Source: Actinoplanes subtropicus
Lineage (GTDB): Bacteria; Actinomycetota; Actinomycetes; Mycobacteriales; Micromonosporaceae
Direction of reading: 5' to 3'
NCBI RefSeq assembly: GCF_000721705.1
Contig: NZ_JOJL01000015.1
Location: 61,750-125,749 of the forward strand
DNA: 64,000 bases
Each line of letters opens with the position of its first letter. Position 1 is the stretch's first letter. This document shows, in pieces, positions 33,956-42,228 of this stretch. Under the pieces are notes generated by a model that was not told the DNA's origin, ran no database searches, and worked only from the letters and a program-made list of their open reading frames with translations. A program made the position numbers and the translations under genes.

Positions 33956-36772
33956 ATGAGTGAGGCGAGTGAGCTGGTGCGCCGGCTGCGCGGGGCGGGG
34001 ATCGCCGACGTGCTCGATGATGCGACCAACCGCTCGATGTATGCGTCCGATGCCTCGCTCTACCGCATCGTGCCGCAGGCGGTGGTGCGGCCCCGGGCGG
34101 ATGACGAGGTGGCCGCGGCGCTGTCGGTGTGCCGCGAGCTCGGTGTGCCGGTCACCGCTCGCGGGGCCGGGACGTCGGTGGCCGGCAACGCGATCGGCCC
34201 GGGCGTGGTGCTCGATTTCAGCCGCCATCTGGGCAGCGTCCTCGAGGTGGACCCGGCGAGCCGCACGGCGCGGGTGCAGGCCGGCACGGTGCAGGCCGTG
34301 CTGCAGGCGGCCGCCAAGCCACACGGGCTGCGGTTCGGGCCCGACCCGTCGACGCACACCCGGTGCACGATCGGCGGGATGATCGGGAACAACTCGTGCG
34401 GGTCGCGGACGCTGGGCTACGGGCGCACCTCGGACAATGTGGTGGGGTGGAGCGCGCTCACGATCGACGGCTCGCGGCTGGTCGCGCGCGGCACGGTCAC
34501 CGACGGCGCGGAGAAGATCACCAGTACGTTGCAGGACGTGATCGGCCGAAATCTTGCGGTCGGGCGCACCGAATTCGGGCGATTCGGGCGACAGGTCTCC
34601 GGCTACGCGGTCGAGCATCTGCTGCCGGAGCACGGCTTCAATCTCACCGAATTCCTGGTCGGCAGCGAGGGCACGCTCGCGGTGGTCACCGAGGCGACCG
34701 TCCGTCTCGTCGCAGATCCGAAATATCGGATACTGGTGGTGCTGGGCTATCCGGACTTCGGCACCGCCGGCGACGCGGTGCCGGAAATCCTGGAGTTCAA
34801 GCCGACCGCCTGCGAGGGCATCGACTCACGGATCTGCGACATCGTGCGCGCTCGCCGCGGGCCGGGGGCGGTGCCTCCGCTGCCGGGCGGGCAGGCGTGG
34901 CTGATGGTCGAGATCGCCGGGGACGATCTGGGCGAGGCCCGGGAACAGGCTTCGCGGCTCGTGGCATCGGCGGGGGCGGTCGACACCCTGATCGTCGAAG
35001 ACCCGGTTCAGGCGGCGCCGCTGTGGCGTATCCGTGAGGACGGGGCAGGGCTCGCCGGGCGGGCGCCCTCGGGGCTCCCCGCGCACGGCGGCTGGGAGGA
35101 CGCGGCCGTCCCGCCCGCGAAGATCGGGGCGTACCTGCGGGACTTCGACGCGCTCTGCGTGCAGCACGGGCTGAGCAACATGCCGTACGGGCATCTCGGC
35201 GACGGGTGTGTGCACGTCCGGCTCGACTTCCCGCTCGACAAGCCCGGCGGCACCGGGAAGTTCCGGGCGTTCCTCGAGGACGCCGCCGATCTGGTGGTGA
35301 GCTACGGCGGGTCGCTCTCCGGCGAGCACGGCGACGGCCGGGCCCGCAGCGAGCTGCTGAGCCGGATGTATTCGCCGGCCGCGATCGGCCTGTTCCGGGA
35401 GATCAAGGGCACCTTCGACCCGGGCAACCTGCTCAACCCGGGCACCATCGTCGACCCCGACCCGGTCGACGCGAACATCCGGGTGGCCCAGGCCCGGCCG
35501 GTGCGTACGAAGCTGGCGCTGGCGTACCACGCCGATCACGGGGACTTCAACCAAGCCGTGCACCGGTGCACCGGGGTCGGCAAGTGCCGGGCCGATACCT
35601 CCGTGCTCGGCGGCGTGATGTGCCCGTCCTACCTCGCGACCAGGAACGAGAAGGACTCGACCCGGGGCCGGGCGCGGGTGCTGCAGGAGATGCTCGACGG
35701 TGATCTTGCGCCCGGCTGGCGGGCGGAGGCCGTACACGATGCTCTCGATCTTTGTTTGTCCTGCAAGGGATGCGCGAGCGACTGCCCGACCGGGATCGAC
35801 ATGGCGGCCTACAAGGCCGAGGTGCTGCATCAGAGCTACAAGCGGCGGGTGCGGCCGCGATCGCACTACTCGCTCGGGTGGCTGCCTCGGTGGTCGCGGT
35901 TGGCGGCCAAGATGCCGCGTCTCGCCAATCTCACGGTCAGCTTGCCAGGGCTTCGCCGTTTTGCCCTCTTTGCGGCTGGTGTCGACTCCCGCCGGGGGAT
36001 TCCGAAGTTCGCGAGTCAGACATTTCGCCAGTGGTTCGGCGATCGCGCCGCGGAAACCGGCAAACCGGTCATTCTTTTCGTGGACAGCTTCACCGATCAC
36101 TTCGATCCGGAGATCGCGAAGGCCGCCGTCGAGCTGCTCACCGACGCCGGGTACGCGCCCCGGATCACCAGCAAGGCGGCGTGCTGCGGGCTGACCTGGA
36201 TCTCGACCGGGCAGCTGGACGCGGCGAAGCGGATCCTCGGCCGGACCGTCGACGAGTTGAGCGAGGCGGCCGCGAGCGGAATCCCGATCGTCGGGCTCGA
36301 GCCGTCGTGCACCGGCGTGCTCCGCGGTGATCTGCCGGAACTGCTCGACGGCGAAGGGGCGCGCCAGGTCAGCGCCGCGACCGTGACCGTCGCCGAGTTG
36401 CTGGCCCGCACCGAGGGCTGGACGCCGCCGTCGCTCGCCGGCCGGACGGTGATCGCCCAGCCGCACTGCCACCACCACGCGGTGATGGGCTGGGAGGCCG
36501 ACGCCAAGCTGCTGAAGGCGGCCGGCGCCGAGGTGGTGCGGCTCGGCGGGTGCTGCGGGCTGGCCGGCAACTTCGGGGTCGAGCGCGGGCACTACGAGGT
36601 GTCGGTGCGGGTCGCCGAGCAGCAACTGCTGCCGGCGCTGCGGCGGTCGGAACCCGGGGACGTCTTCCTCGCCGACGGGTTCTCCTGCCGGACCCAGTCG
36701 GCGGATCTCGCCGGCGTGCCCGGCACCCACCTCGTGCAACTGCTGGCCCGGGCCAGGGAGGGAATGAAGTAA
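33956..36772 (+). CDS. FAD-linked and Fe-S oxidoreductase (GlcD-GlcF / D-lactate dehydrogenase-like)
   Basis: 938 residues joining two enzymes. Residues 1-460 are the FAD_binding_4 and FAD-oxidase C domains (PVTARGAGTSVAGNAIGPGV, IGGMIGNNSCGSRTLGYGRT, GHLGDGCVHVRLDF, GGSLSGEHGDGRARSELL). Residues 530-620 bind iron-sulfur clusters (CTGVGKC, then CLSCKGCASDCPTGID). The C-terminal part has two cysteine-rich CCG motifs (CCGLTW and CCGLAGNFG) plus HCHHHAV. Relatives oxidise D-lactate, glycolate or other 2-hydroxyacids and pass electrons to the membrane pool. The substrate is uncertain. The RR gene follows nine bases later. Confidence 0.92.
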   Translation: MSEASELVRRLRGAGIADVLDDATNRSMYASDASLYRIVPQAVVRPRADDEVAAALSVCRELGVPVTARGAGTSVAGNAIGPGVVLDFSRHLGSVLEVDPASRTARVQAGTVQAVLQAAAKPHGLRFGPDPSTHTRCTIGGMIGNNSCGSRTLGYGRTSDNVVGWSALTIDGSRLVARGTVTDGAEKITSTLQDVIGRNLAVGRTEFGRFGRQVSGYAVEHLLPEHGFNLTEFLVGSEGTLAVVTEATVRLVADPKYRILVVLGYPDFGTAGDAVPEILEFKPTACEGIDSRICDIVRARRGPGAVPPLPGGQAWLMVEIAGDDLGEAREQASRLVASAGAVDTLIVEDPVQAAPLWRIREDGAGLAGRAPSGLPAHGGWEDAAVPPAKIGAYLRDFDALCVQHGLSNMPYGHLGDGCVHVRLDFPLDKPGGTGKFRAFLEDAADLVVSYGGSLSGEHGDGRARSELLSRMYSPAAIGLFREIKGTFDPGNLLNPGTIVDPDPVDANIRVAQARPVRTKLALAYHADHGDFNQAVHRCTGVGKCRADTSVLGGVMCPSYLATRNEKDSTRGRARVLQEMLDGDLAPGWRAEAVHDALDLCLSCKGCASDCPTGIDMAAYKAEVLHQSYKRRVRPRSHYSLGWLPRWSRLAAKMPRLANLTVSLPGLRRFALFAAGVDSRRGIPKFASQTFRQWFGDRAAETGKPVILFVDSFTDHFDPEIAKAAVELLTDAGYAPRITSKAACCGLTWISTGQLDAAKRILGRTVDELSEAAASGIPIVGLEPSCTGVLRGDLPELLDGEGARQVSAATVTVAELLARTEGWTPPSLAGRTVIAQPHCHHHAVMGWEADAKLLKAAGAEVVRLGGCCGLAGNFGVERGHYEVSVRVAEQQLLPALRRSEPGDVFLADGFSCRTQSADLAGVPGTHLVQLLARAREGMK

Positions 36773-36781
36773 ATTCGCCGC

Positions 36782-37438
36782 GTGCGGATACTGCTGGTGG
36801 AGGACGACCGCCGGGTCAGCGCGGTCATGGTCTCGATGCTGCAGCGCCGCGGCTACGAGGTCGAGCACGCCGCGACCGCCACTGCGGCGCTCGAGGCCGC
36901 CCCGTGCGACCTGGTGCTGCTCGACATGAACCTGCCCGACGGCGACGGGCTGGACGTGTGCCGCGCGCTGCGGGCCCGCAACGATCAGGTCGGCATCATC
37001 GCGGTCACCGCCCGCGGCGAGGAGCGCGACCGGATCACCGGCCTGCGCGTGGGGGCCGACGACTACGTGGTCAAGCCGTTCTCGATGGCCGAGCTGGAGG
37101 CCCGGATCGAGGCGCTGCTGCGGCGCAGCGTCCGGCAGCCGCCGCCGGCCCGGCAGGTCGCCGAGATCGGCCCGCTGCGGATCGATCACGCCGCCCGCAC
37201 CGTGCACGTCGGCGACGAGCCGGTCACGCTGACCCGCAAGGAGTTCGACGTGCTCGCCTCGCTGGCCCGGCAGCCCGGCGTCGCGCTGTCCCGGGAGCGC
37301 ATCCTGCTCGACGTCTGGCAGACCACCTGGTCGGGCAAGCACACGCTGGAGGTGCACGTCGCCTCGCTGCGCGCGAAGCTCGGCCGCCCCGATCTGGTGG
37401 AGACGGTCCGCGGCGTCGGCTACCGCCTGCGGGCTTAG
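36782..37438 (+). CDS. OmpR-family response regulator
   Basis: 218 residues. The receiver domain (RILLVEDDRRVSAVMVSML) has the phospho-acceptor Asp in LVLLDMNLPDGDGLD near 51 and the lysine in VVKPFSMAELEAR. The C-terminal winged helix has LTRKEFDVLASLARQPGVAL, RERILLDVWQ and TLEVHVASLRAKLGRPDLVE. The GTG at 36782 follows the oxidoreductase gene by nine bases. Its stop codon lies in the left arm of a long inverted repeat that separates it from its cognate kinase. Confidence 0.93.
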   Translation: MRILLVEDDRRVSAVMVSMLQRRGYEVEHAATATAALEAAPCDLVLLDMNLPDGDGLDVCRALRARNDQVGIIAVTARGEERDRITGLRVGADDYVVKPFSMAELEARIEALLRRSVRQPPPARQVAEIGPLRIDHAARTVHVGDEPVTLTRKEFDVLASLARQPGVALSRERILLDVWQTTWSGKHTLEVHVASLRAKLGRPDLVETVRGVGYRLRA

Positions 37439-37530
37439 GGTCTGTGTCGAAGTGGGGGCCGGAGCGAGGCGAGGTCCAGGCGTCGTCTGGGCCACGCCGC
37501 AGCCCGTCTCCCACTTCGACACAGACCCTA
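37436..37530. repeat. 95-bp palindromic element between response regulator and kinase
   Basis: Two perfectly complementary 21-bp arms (37436-37456 and 37510-37530) enclose 53 GC-rich bases. The left arm includes the response-regulator stop codon. The right arm ends 13 bases before the kinase GTG. In RNA it would form a very stable hairpin inside a two-gene operon. The form recalls REP/MITE-like elements. No direct target repeats are evident. Confidence 0.8.
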
Positions 37531-37543
37531 CCGGGGAGGTGCC

Positions 37544-38902
37544 GTGCGCAACCGGCTGGTCGGCACCTACGTGCTGCTGCTGTTCATGGTGCTGGTCGCG
37601 CTCGAGGTGCCGTTCGCGATCGCGCTGAGCAACCGGGAGACCGAGCGGGTGGCCGCCGACCGGCTCGCCGACGCCACCCGGTTCGCCTCGCTGGCCGCGC
37701 CGGCCCTGCGCAGCGGCGAGCTCGAGTCGCTCAAGGACGAGCTGCGCAGCTACTACACCCTGTACGGGATCGCCACCATGGTGGTCAACCAGGACCAGCA
37801 GGTGCTCAGCGTCTACGGCGCCCCGGTGGCCGATTTTGACACCGTGGCCCGGGGCGCGCTCGCCGGTCGGCAGGTCAGCACCCCGTCGACCCTGTGGCCG
37901 TGGCAGTCGCAGCGGCTGATCGTCGCGGTGCCGGTCAGCGACGGCGGCGCGGTGCTCGGCAGCATCCTGCTCGCCTCCCCCACCGGGCACGGCCGCCGCT
38001 CGGTGGTGGTCTCCTGGCTGGCCCTGGGCATCGGCGGGCTGCTCGCCGTGGTGGCTTGCGTGGTCACCGCCCACTGGCTGGCCGGCTGGGTGCTGCGGCC
38101 GGTGACCAGGCTGGACGCGGCGGCGCACGAGATCACCGCCGGGGACAGCGCGGCCCGGGTGCAGCCCGGCCTGGGGCCGCCGGAACTGCGCCGGCTGTCG
38201 GCCAGCTTCAACGAGATGGCCGACGCGATGGCCGAGTCGATGGAGCGGCAGCGGTCGTTCGTCGCGCACGCCTCGCATCAGCTGCGGAACCCGCTGACCG
38301 TGCTGCGGCTGCGGATCGAGGACCTGGGCGACTCCACCGACCCGGACGACCACAGCGCCCTTCTGGCCGAAACCGATCGCTTCGCCGACGTGCTGGACGG
38401 CTTGCTCGCGCTGGCCCGCGCCGAGCGGGGTCGCCCCTCGGTGATCGCCGTCGACGCCGCCGCGGTGACCCGGAAGCGCGTCGAGGCGTGGCAACCGCTG
38501 GCCGACCGGCGAAAGATCGAGCTGGTCACCGCGGTGCCGTCCGGGCCGCTGCCGGCCTGCTTCGTCGCCACCGGGCTCGACCAGGCGCTGGACGCGCTGA
38601 TCGACAACGCCCTCAAGTTCACGCCGGCCGGCGGGCGGGTCGAGGTGGCCGCCGGGGCCTCCGACGGCGGGGTGCTGATCTCCGTACGGGACACCGGGCC
38701 GGGCCTGACGTCGTCGCATCTCGCGCTGGCCACCGAGCGGTTCTGGCGCGCGCCGGACGCCCAGAACGTCGACGGCGCCGGCCTGGGCCTCTCCATCGTC
38801 ACCGTGCTGATCGAGGCCTCCGGCGGCCGCTTCACCCTGGAGCCCGCGGACGGCGGCGGCCTGCTCGCCAGGATCTGGGCGCCCGGCGAGGGCACTACTT
38901 GA
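37544..38902 (+). CDS. Sensor histidine kinase
   Basis: 452 residues. TM1 is at the N-terminus (GTYVLLLFMVLVALEVPFAI). An extracytoplasmic sensor of about 130 residues follows, then TM2 (SWLALGIGGLLAVVACVVTA), HAMP, the dimerisation helix with SHQLRNPL (His near 245) and the ATPase domain with IDNALKFTPAG, SVRDTGPGL and GAGLGLSIVTVLI. It pairs with the regulator at 36782. GGGGAGG before the GTG gives independent strong initiation despite the hairpin. Its stop codon overlaps the PadR promoter. Confidence 0.93.
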   Translation: MRNRLVGTYVLLLFMVLVALEVPFAIALSNRETERVAADRLADATRFASLAAPALRSGELESLKDELRSYYTLYGIATMVVNQDQQVLSVYGAPVADFDTVARGALAGRQVSTPSTLWPWQSQRLIVAVPVSDGGAVLGSILLASPTGHGRRSVVVSWLALGIGGLLAVVACVVTAHWLAGWVLRPVTRLDAAAHEITAGDSAARVQPGLGPPELRRLSASFNEMADAMAESMERQRSFVAHASHQLRNPLTVLRLRIEDLGDSTDPDDHSALLAETDRFADVLDGLLALARAERGRPSVIAVDAAAVTRKRVEAWQPLADRRKIELVTAVPSGPLPACFVATGLDQALDALIDNALKFTPAGGRVEVAAGASDGGVLISVRDTGPGLTSSHLALATERFWRAPDAQNVDGAGLGLSIVTVLIEASGGRFTLEPADGGGLLARIWAPGEGTT

Positions 38903-38928
38903 CAATCTCAAGTACCTGCCTTTGTATA
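38896..38928 (+). promoter_or_regulatory. Promoter and operator of the PadR gene
   Basis: TACTTGA-CAATC-TCAAGTA (38896-38914) is a perfect 7-bp-arm inverted repeat. Within it TTGACA (38899-38904) is a consensus -35, with TGTATA (38923-38928) as -10 after 18 bases. The operator would occlude the -35, as expected for PadR autoregulation. The TGA of the kinase gene lies inside the left arm. Confidence 0.75.
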
Positions 38929-38933
38929 GGAGT

Positions 38934-39269
38934 GTGACCGAGACACACGACCCCCAACTGCTGAAGGGGGTGCTGTCCCTGCTGCTGATGCACCTGCTGG
39001 CCGAGCGCGAGTCGTATGGCTACGAGGTGGTTCAGCGGCTCCAGGCGGCCGGCTTCGCCGACGTGCTGGAGGGCAGCGTCTACCCCGCGCTGACCCGGCT
39101 GCAGCGGGAGGGCCGGGTGGAGACCCGGCTCGTCCCGTCGACGAGCGGCCCGGCCCGCAAGTACTACCGACTGACCCCGGCCGGCCGCGACGCCCTCGCC
39201 GCGGGCACGAAGACGTGGGCGCGGCACATCGCCGCCGTCGACGCCGTGCTCTCCCGCCCGCTCCCCTAG
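38934..39269 (+). CDS. PadR family transcriptional regulator
   Basis: 111 residues. The winged helix is LLKGVLSLLLMHLLAERESY, GYEVVQRLQAAGF and GSVYPALTRLQREGRVE, then ARKYYRLTPAGRDALAAG, with a short dimerisation helix, the PadR-s2 layout. The GTG at 38934 has AGGAG eight bases upstream. It is followed 15 bases later by a small membrane protein, the usual PadR partner, and both are likely repressed through the palindrome at 38896. Confidence 0.9.
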   Translation: MTETHDPQLLKGVLSLLLMHLLAERESYGYEVVQRLQAAGFADVLEGSVYPALTRLQREGRVETRLVPSTSGPARKYYRLTPAGRDALAAGTKTWARHIAAVDAVLSRPLP

Positions 39270-39283
39270 AAAGGATCTTCGCC

Positions 39284-39820
39284 ATGCTCGACCGGCTCCG
39301 CATCGAACGCCTCGTCTGGTCCCTCGACCAGCGGCTGTACGACCTGCCCCGCGCCCAGCGCATCGCGACCCGCCGCGAGGTGCGCGCCAACCTGATCGAG
39401 GCCGCCCGCGACGTCGGCGCCACCGAGGCGCTGCGCCGGATCGGCGGCAGCCGCGAGCTCGCCCGGCAGTACCTGGCGGCCGAGTTCGGCGACCGGCTGC
39501 ACGCCTCGTGGGTCGGCGCCGCCTACGGCGCCACGCTCACGCCGCTGCTGCTCAACTTCTTCCTCAGCGAGGCCGGCCGGGCCTTCCAGGACGGCGTGAC
39601 CGCCGGCGTCCCGCACGCCACCGGCACCTACGTCTGGTCCGGCGTGACCTGGCTGCAGTCGGCCACCACGTACACCTTCACCGACGGCACGCCCACCACG
39701 AGCGGCGGCGCCTGGACCCCCCTCACCTACGTGCTGTTCCTCGCCATCACGGTCGCCGCCGGCCGGCTGTGGCGCTTCCGCCTCCGGCGGCACCGGGCCG
39801 TGGCCGCCACGGTCCGGTGA
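39284..39820 (+). CDS. HAAS/permease-prefix type membrane protein
   Basis: 178 residues. The N-terminal helical domain (DQRLYDLPRAQRIATRREVR, NLIEAARDVGATEALRRIGG, ARQYLAAEFGDRL) is the HAAS-type signalling domain that pairs with PadR regulators. Two membrane segments follow (WVGAAYGATLTPLLLNFFL and YVLFLAITVAAGRLWRF). PadR/HAAS pairs are known to sense membrane or cell-envelope state; the trigger here is unknown. Confidence 0.85.
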   Translation: MLDRLRIERLVWSLDQRLYDLPRAQRIATRREVRANLIEAARDVGATEALRRIGGSRELARQYLAAEFGDRLHASWVGAAYGATLTPLLLNFFLSEAGRAFQDGVTAGVPHATGTYVWSGVTWLQSATTYTFTDGTPTTSGGAWTPLTYVLFLAITVAAGRLWRFRLRRHRAVAATVR

Positions 39821-39868
39821 GACCCAGATCAACAGCAATTTGGCGTACGGGCGCAGTACCGTGACGGC

Positions 39869-40852
39869 GTGCCACTCAAAGCCGATGTGACCAGTGCCGA
39901 CCTGAAATCGATCCGGGAGTCCGCCCTGGGCGCCGCCGACCCGCTCGGCATCGCCGCCGACCTGGCGGAAGCGGCCGAGGCCGGGCGGCTGGCCGACCCG
40001 GACGACGCGGGGCAGGCGCTCACCCTCGCCGCCGAGATCGCGGAGAGCCGCTCGAAGCTCGACGCCGCCCTCCGGTACGCCTCGCGGGCCGTCGAGGCGT
40101 ACGGGGACCGGTCGGACGGCGACGTCGTGAACGCCAAGGCGGTCCGCGCGCGGATCCTGTTCCGGGCCGGCCGCGCCGACGAGGCGATGGCCGAGGTCGA
40201 GCCGCTCCGGCCGCAGCTCACCGAGTATCCGGACGCGGCCGCGTACGTGAGCGCGGCGCTGGCCGCGGGCGGGCAGCTCAAGGTCGCCGAGGAGTGGCTG
40301 ACCGAGGCCCTGCGGTCGGCGCTGGCGTCGCGGGGTGAGCCGGCCGAGCCGGAGGGCGTGCTCTTCTTCCTGCTGCAGCAGCGGCACCGGGTGCGGCACG
40401 CGCTCGGCCTGCAGCACGATCAGCACGACAACCTCGCCGAGAAGCTGGAGACCCGGCTGGCCAACGCGACGGCCCGCGCGGCCGAGGCTCCGGGGGACGA
40501 CCTGCTGTTCTTCCCGAAGCCCGAGTTCGAGGCCGCGCTGGCGAAGTGGCCGGCGCTCGCCCCGGCGTACGGCGCGGACTGGGACGAGCACCGGGCCCAC
40601 CTGGAGCGGGAACTGGTCCGGCTGGCCGGCACCGGACGGGCCGGACTGACCCTGCTGCCGGCGACGGTGGCCGGGCTGACCGCGTTCGCGGGCGGCGACG
40701 GCGACGCGACCGACCCGAAGATCCGGGCCGGCTACGCCGAGCGGATCGCCGGCGGCACCGGCCAGATCGCGTGGCCGCCGGAGCGGAACGGGGCCTGCTG
40801 GTGCGGCTCCGGCCTCAAGTACAAGAAGTGCTGCCTGCCCCGCTCCCGTTAA
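39869..40852 (+). CDS. SEC-C domain protein with TPR-like helices
   Basis: 327 residues. The first 270 are helical and TPR-like (AGQALTLAAEIAESRSKLDA, ALRYASRAVEAYGDRSDGD, AKAVRARILFRAGRADEAM, QLKVAEEWLTEALRSALAS). The C-terminal zinc motif ACWCGSGLKYKKCC is the SEC-C module found at the end of SecA and of many actinobacterial proteins, where it mediates protein or ribosome contact. Its TAA overlaps the convergent lipoprotein stop (TTAA). Specific role unknown. Confidence 0.88.
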   Translation: MPLKADVTSADLKSIRESALGAADPLGIAADLAEAAEAGRLADPDDAGQALTLAAEIAESRSKLDAALRYASRAVEAYGDRSDGDVVNAKAVRARILFRAGRADEAMAEVEPLRPQLTEYPDAAAYVSAALAAGGQLKVAEEWLTEALRSALASRGEPAEPEGVLFFLLQQRHRVRHALGLQHDQHDNLAEKLETRLANATARAAEAPGDDLLFFPKPEFEAALAKWPALAPAYGADWDEHRAHLERELVRLAGTGRAGLTLLPATVAGLTAFAGGDGDATDPKIRAGYAERIAGGTGQIAWPPERNGACWCGSGLKYKKCCLPRSR

Positions 40853-42084
40853 CGGAGGATCCCGGTGTGGCCGAGGGAGTAGCGGCCGGGCTGGGGCCAG
40901 ACGCAGAGGCCGTGCGGCTGCTTGCCCACCTTGATGCGGGCGAGCAGCTTCCCGGTGGTGGTGTCGATCGCGTACACCTCGGCGTTGTAGCGGCCGGAGA
41001 GCCAGAGGACCTTGCCGTCGGCGGAGACGCCGCCCATGTCGGGGCTGGTGCGGCCGGGCAGCTTCCACTTCTTGACGACCGTACGGGTGGCGAAGCTGAT
41101 CAGGGAGATGCTGCCCTCGCCGCGGTTGGCGACGTACAGGTACTTCGAGTCGCGGCTCGGGTAGAGGCCGTGCGCGCCGTCGCCGGTGGGCAGGAACGTC
41201 GGGGTGGTGAACTTGTCGCCGTCGAGGATCCAGACGCCGCTGGTCTGCATGTCGGCGACGTACCACGTCTTGCCGTCCGGCGAGATCTTGATGTCCTGCG
41301 GCATCGGCATCTCGCCGGGCAGGCGCAGCTGGGCGATCACCTTGTGCGCGACCGTGTCGACCTTGATGAGGTCGCCGGAGAACTCGCAGGTCACGATGAA
41401 GTACCGGCCGTCGGGCGAGAAGTCGGCGTGGTTGACGCCGGAGCACTTGACCGGGAGCACGTCCTTGACCGCCATGGTGTGCGGGTCCCGGAAGACGATC
41501 TCCTTCCGCTGCTCCTCCATCACCACCGCGTACTTGCCGTCCGGGGTGAAATAGAGGTTGTACGGGTCCTCCACCGGGACCGACTTGCCGACCGTGCCGG
41601 TGACCGGGTTGATCGGGGTCAGCGCGTTGCCGGTGTCGTCGTTGACCCAGAGCGTCTTGAGGTCCCAGGCCGGCACCACGTGCTGCGGGCCCTTGCCGAC
41701 CGGGACGGTGCGCAACACCTTGTAGGTACGCGGGTCGAGCACGCTGACGGTGTTGCTGTCCAGGTTGGGCACGTACACGAGCGACTTGTCGTTTCGCACG
41801 ACCGGGGAGAGAGCGTTGGGCCGGTCCGCGGCGTAGAGGTCGTCGGCGACCAGCGGCGGCGGCATGCCGGGCAGCAGGTGCGCGGCCGTCGCAGTGTCGG
41901 CGGACTCCTCCCGGCCGGGCGCGGCCGAGCCGGTCGCCGCCGGCGAGCCCTGGACCCAGGTGTCACCCGGGCGGGTGCTGCCCGCCGCGCGCACGGCGGA
42001 ACAACCGGCGACCAGCGGCAACGCCAGCAGAGCGGCCGCGCCCAGAGCGGTCCGGACACGTGCACGACTGAGCGAACTGGTCAC
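40849..42084 (-). CDS. YncE-like beta-propeller lipoprotein
   Basis: 411 residues. The lipoprotein signal ALGAAALLALPLVAGC is followed by a Ser/Gly/Pro-rich spacer and seven or so repeats of the 40-residue YVTN/YncE type (SLVYVPNLDSNTVSVLDPRT, YKVLRTVPVGKGPQHVVP, YFTPDGKYAVVMEEQRKEIV, YLYVANRGEGSISLISFATR, GKLLARIKVGKQPHGL). Such proteins scaffold or bind surface ligands or redox partners. The GTG at 42084 follows GGGGGG nearby. No neighbouring gene explains the role. Confidence 0.88.
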   Translation of the reverse strand: MTSSLSRARVRTALGAAALLALPLVAGCSAVRAAGSTRPGDTWVQGSPAATGSAAPGREESADTATAAHLLPGMPPPLVADDLYAADRPNALSPVVRNDKSLVYVPNLDSNTVSVLDPRTYKVLRTVPVGKGPQHVVPAWDLKTLWVNDDTGNALTPINPVTGTVGKSVPVEDPYNLYFTPDGKYAVVMEEQRKEIVFRDPHTMAVKDVLPVKCSGVNHADFSPDGRYFIVTCEFSGDLIKVDTVAHKVIAQLRLPGEMPMPQDIKISPDGKTWYVADMQTSGVWILDGDKFTTPTFLPTGDGAHGLYPSRDSKYLYVANRGEGSISLISFATRTVVKKWKLPGRTSPDMGGVSADGKVLWLSGRYNAEVYAIDTTTGKLLARIKVGKQPHGLCVWPQPGRYSLGHTGILR

Positions 42085-42228
42085 CGATATCCCCCCGGAG
42101 CGGGTCGCCGCAGTGGCCGGCGACCTTCGTGATCGACACCTTAGGACGCCCTGGCAAGGCGGGGAGTACCCACTCTGTGCGAGTGTCATCACATCGGTTG
42201 ACATCCGTTTCGCGGGGCTACTCACCGT

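Noticed and set aside
34826..38911. A 1361-residue open frame on the minus strand
   Set aside because: It is the antisense shadow of the FAD/Fe-S oxidoreductase, response regulator and kinase genes; its residues are Arg/Gly/Pro/Asp/His-rich without domains, as expected for the reverse of high-GC codons.
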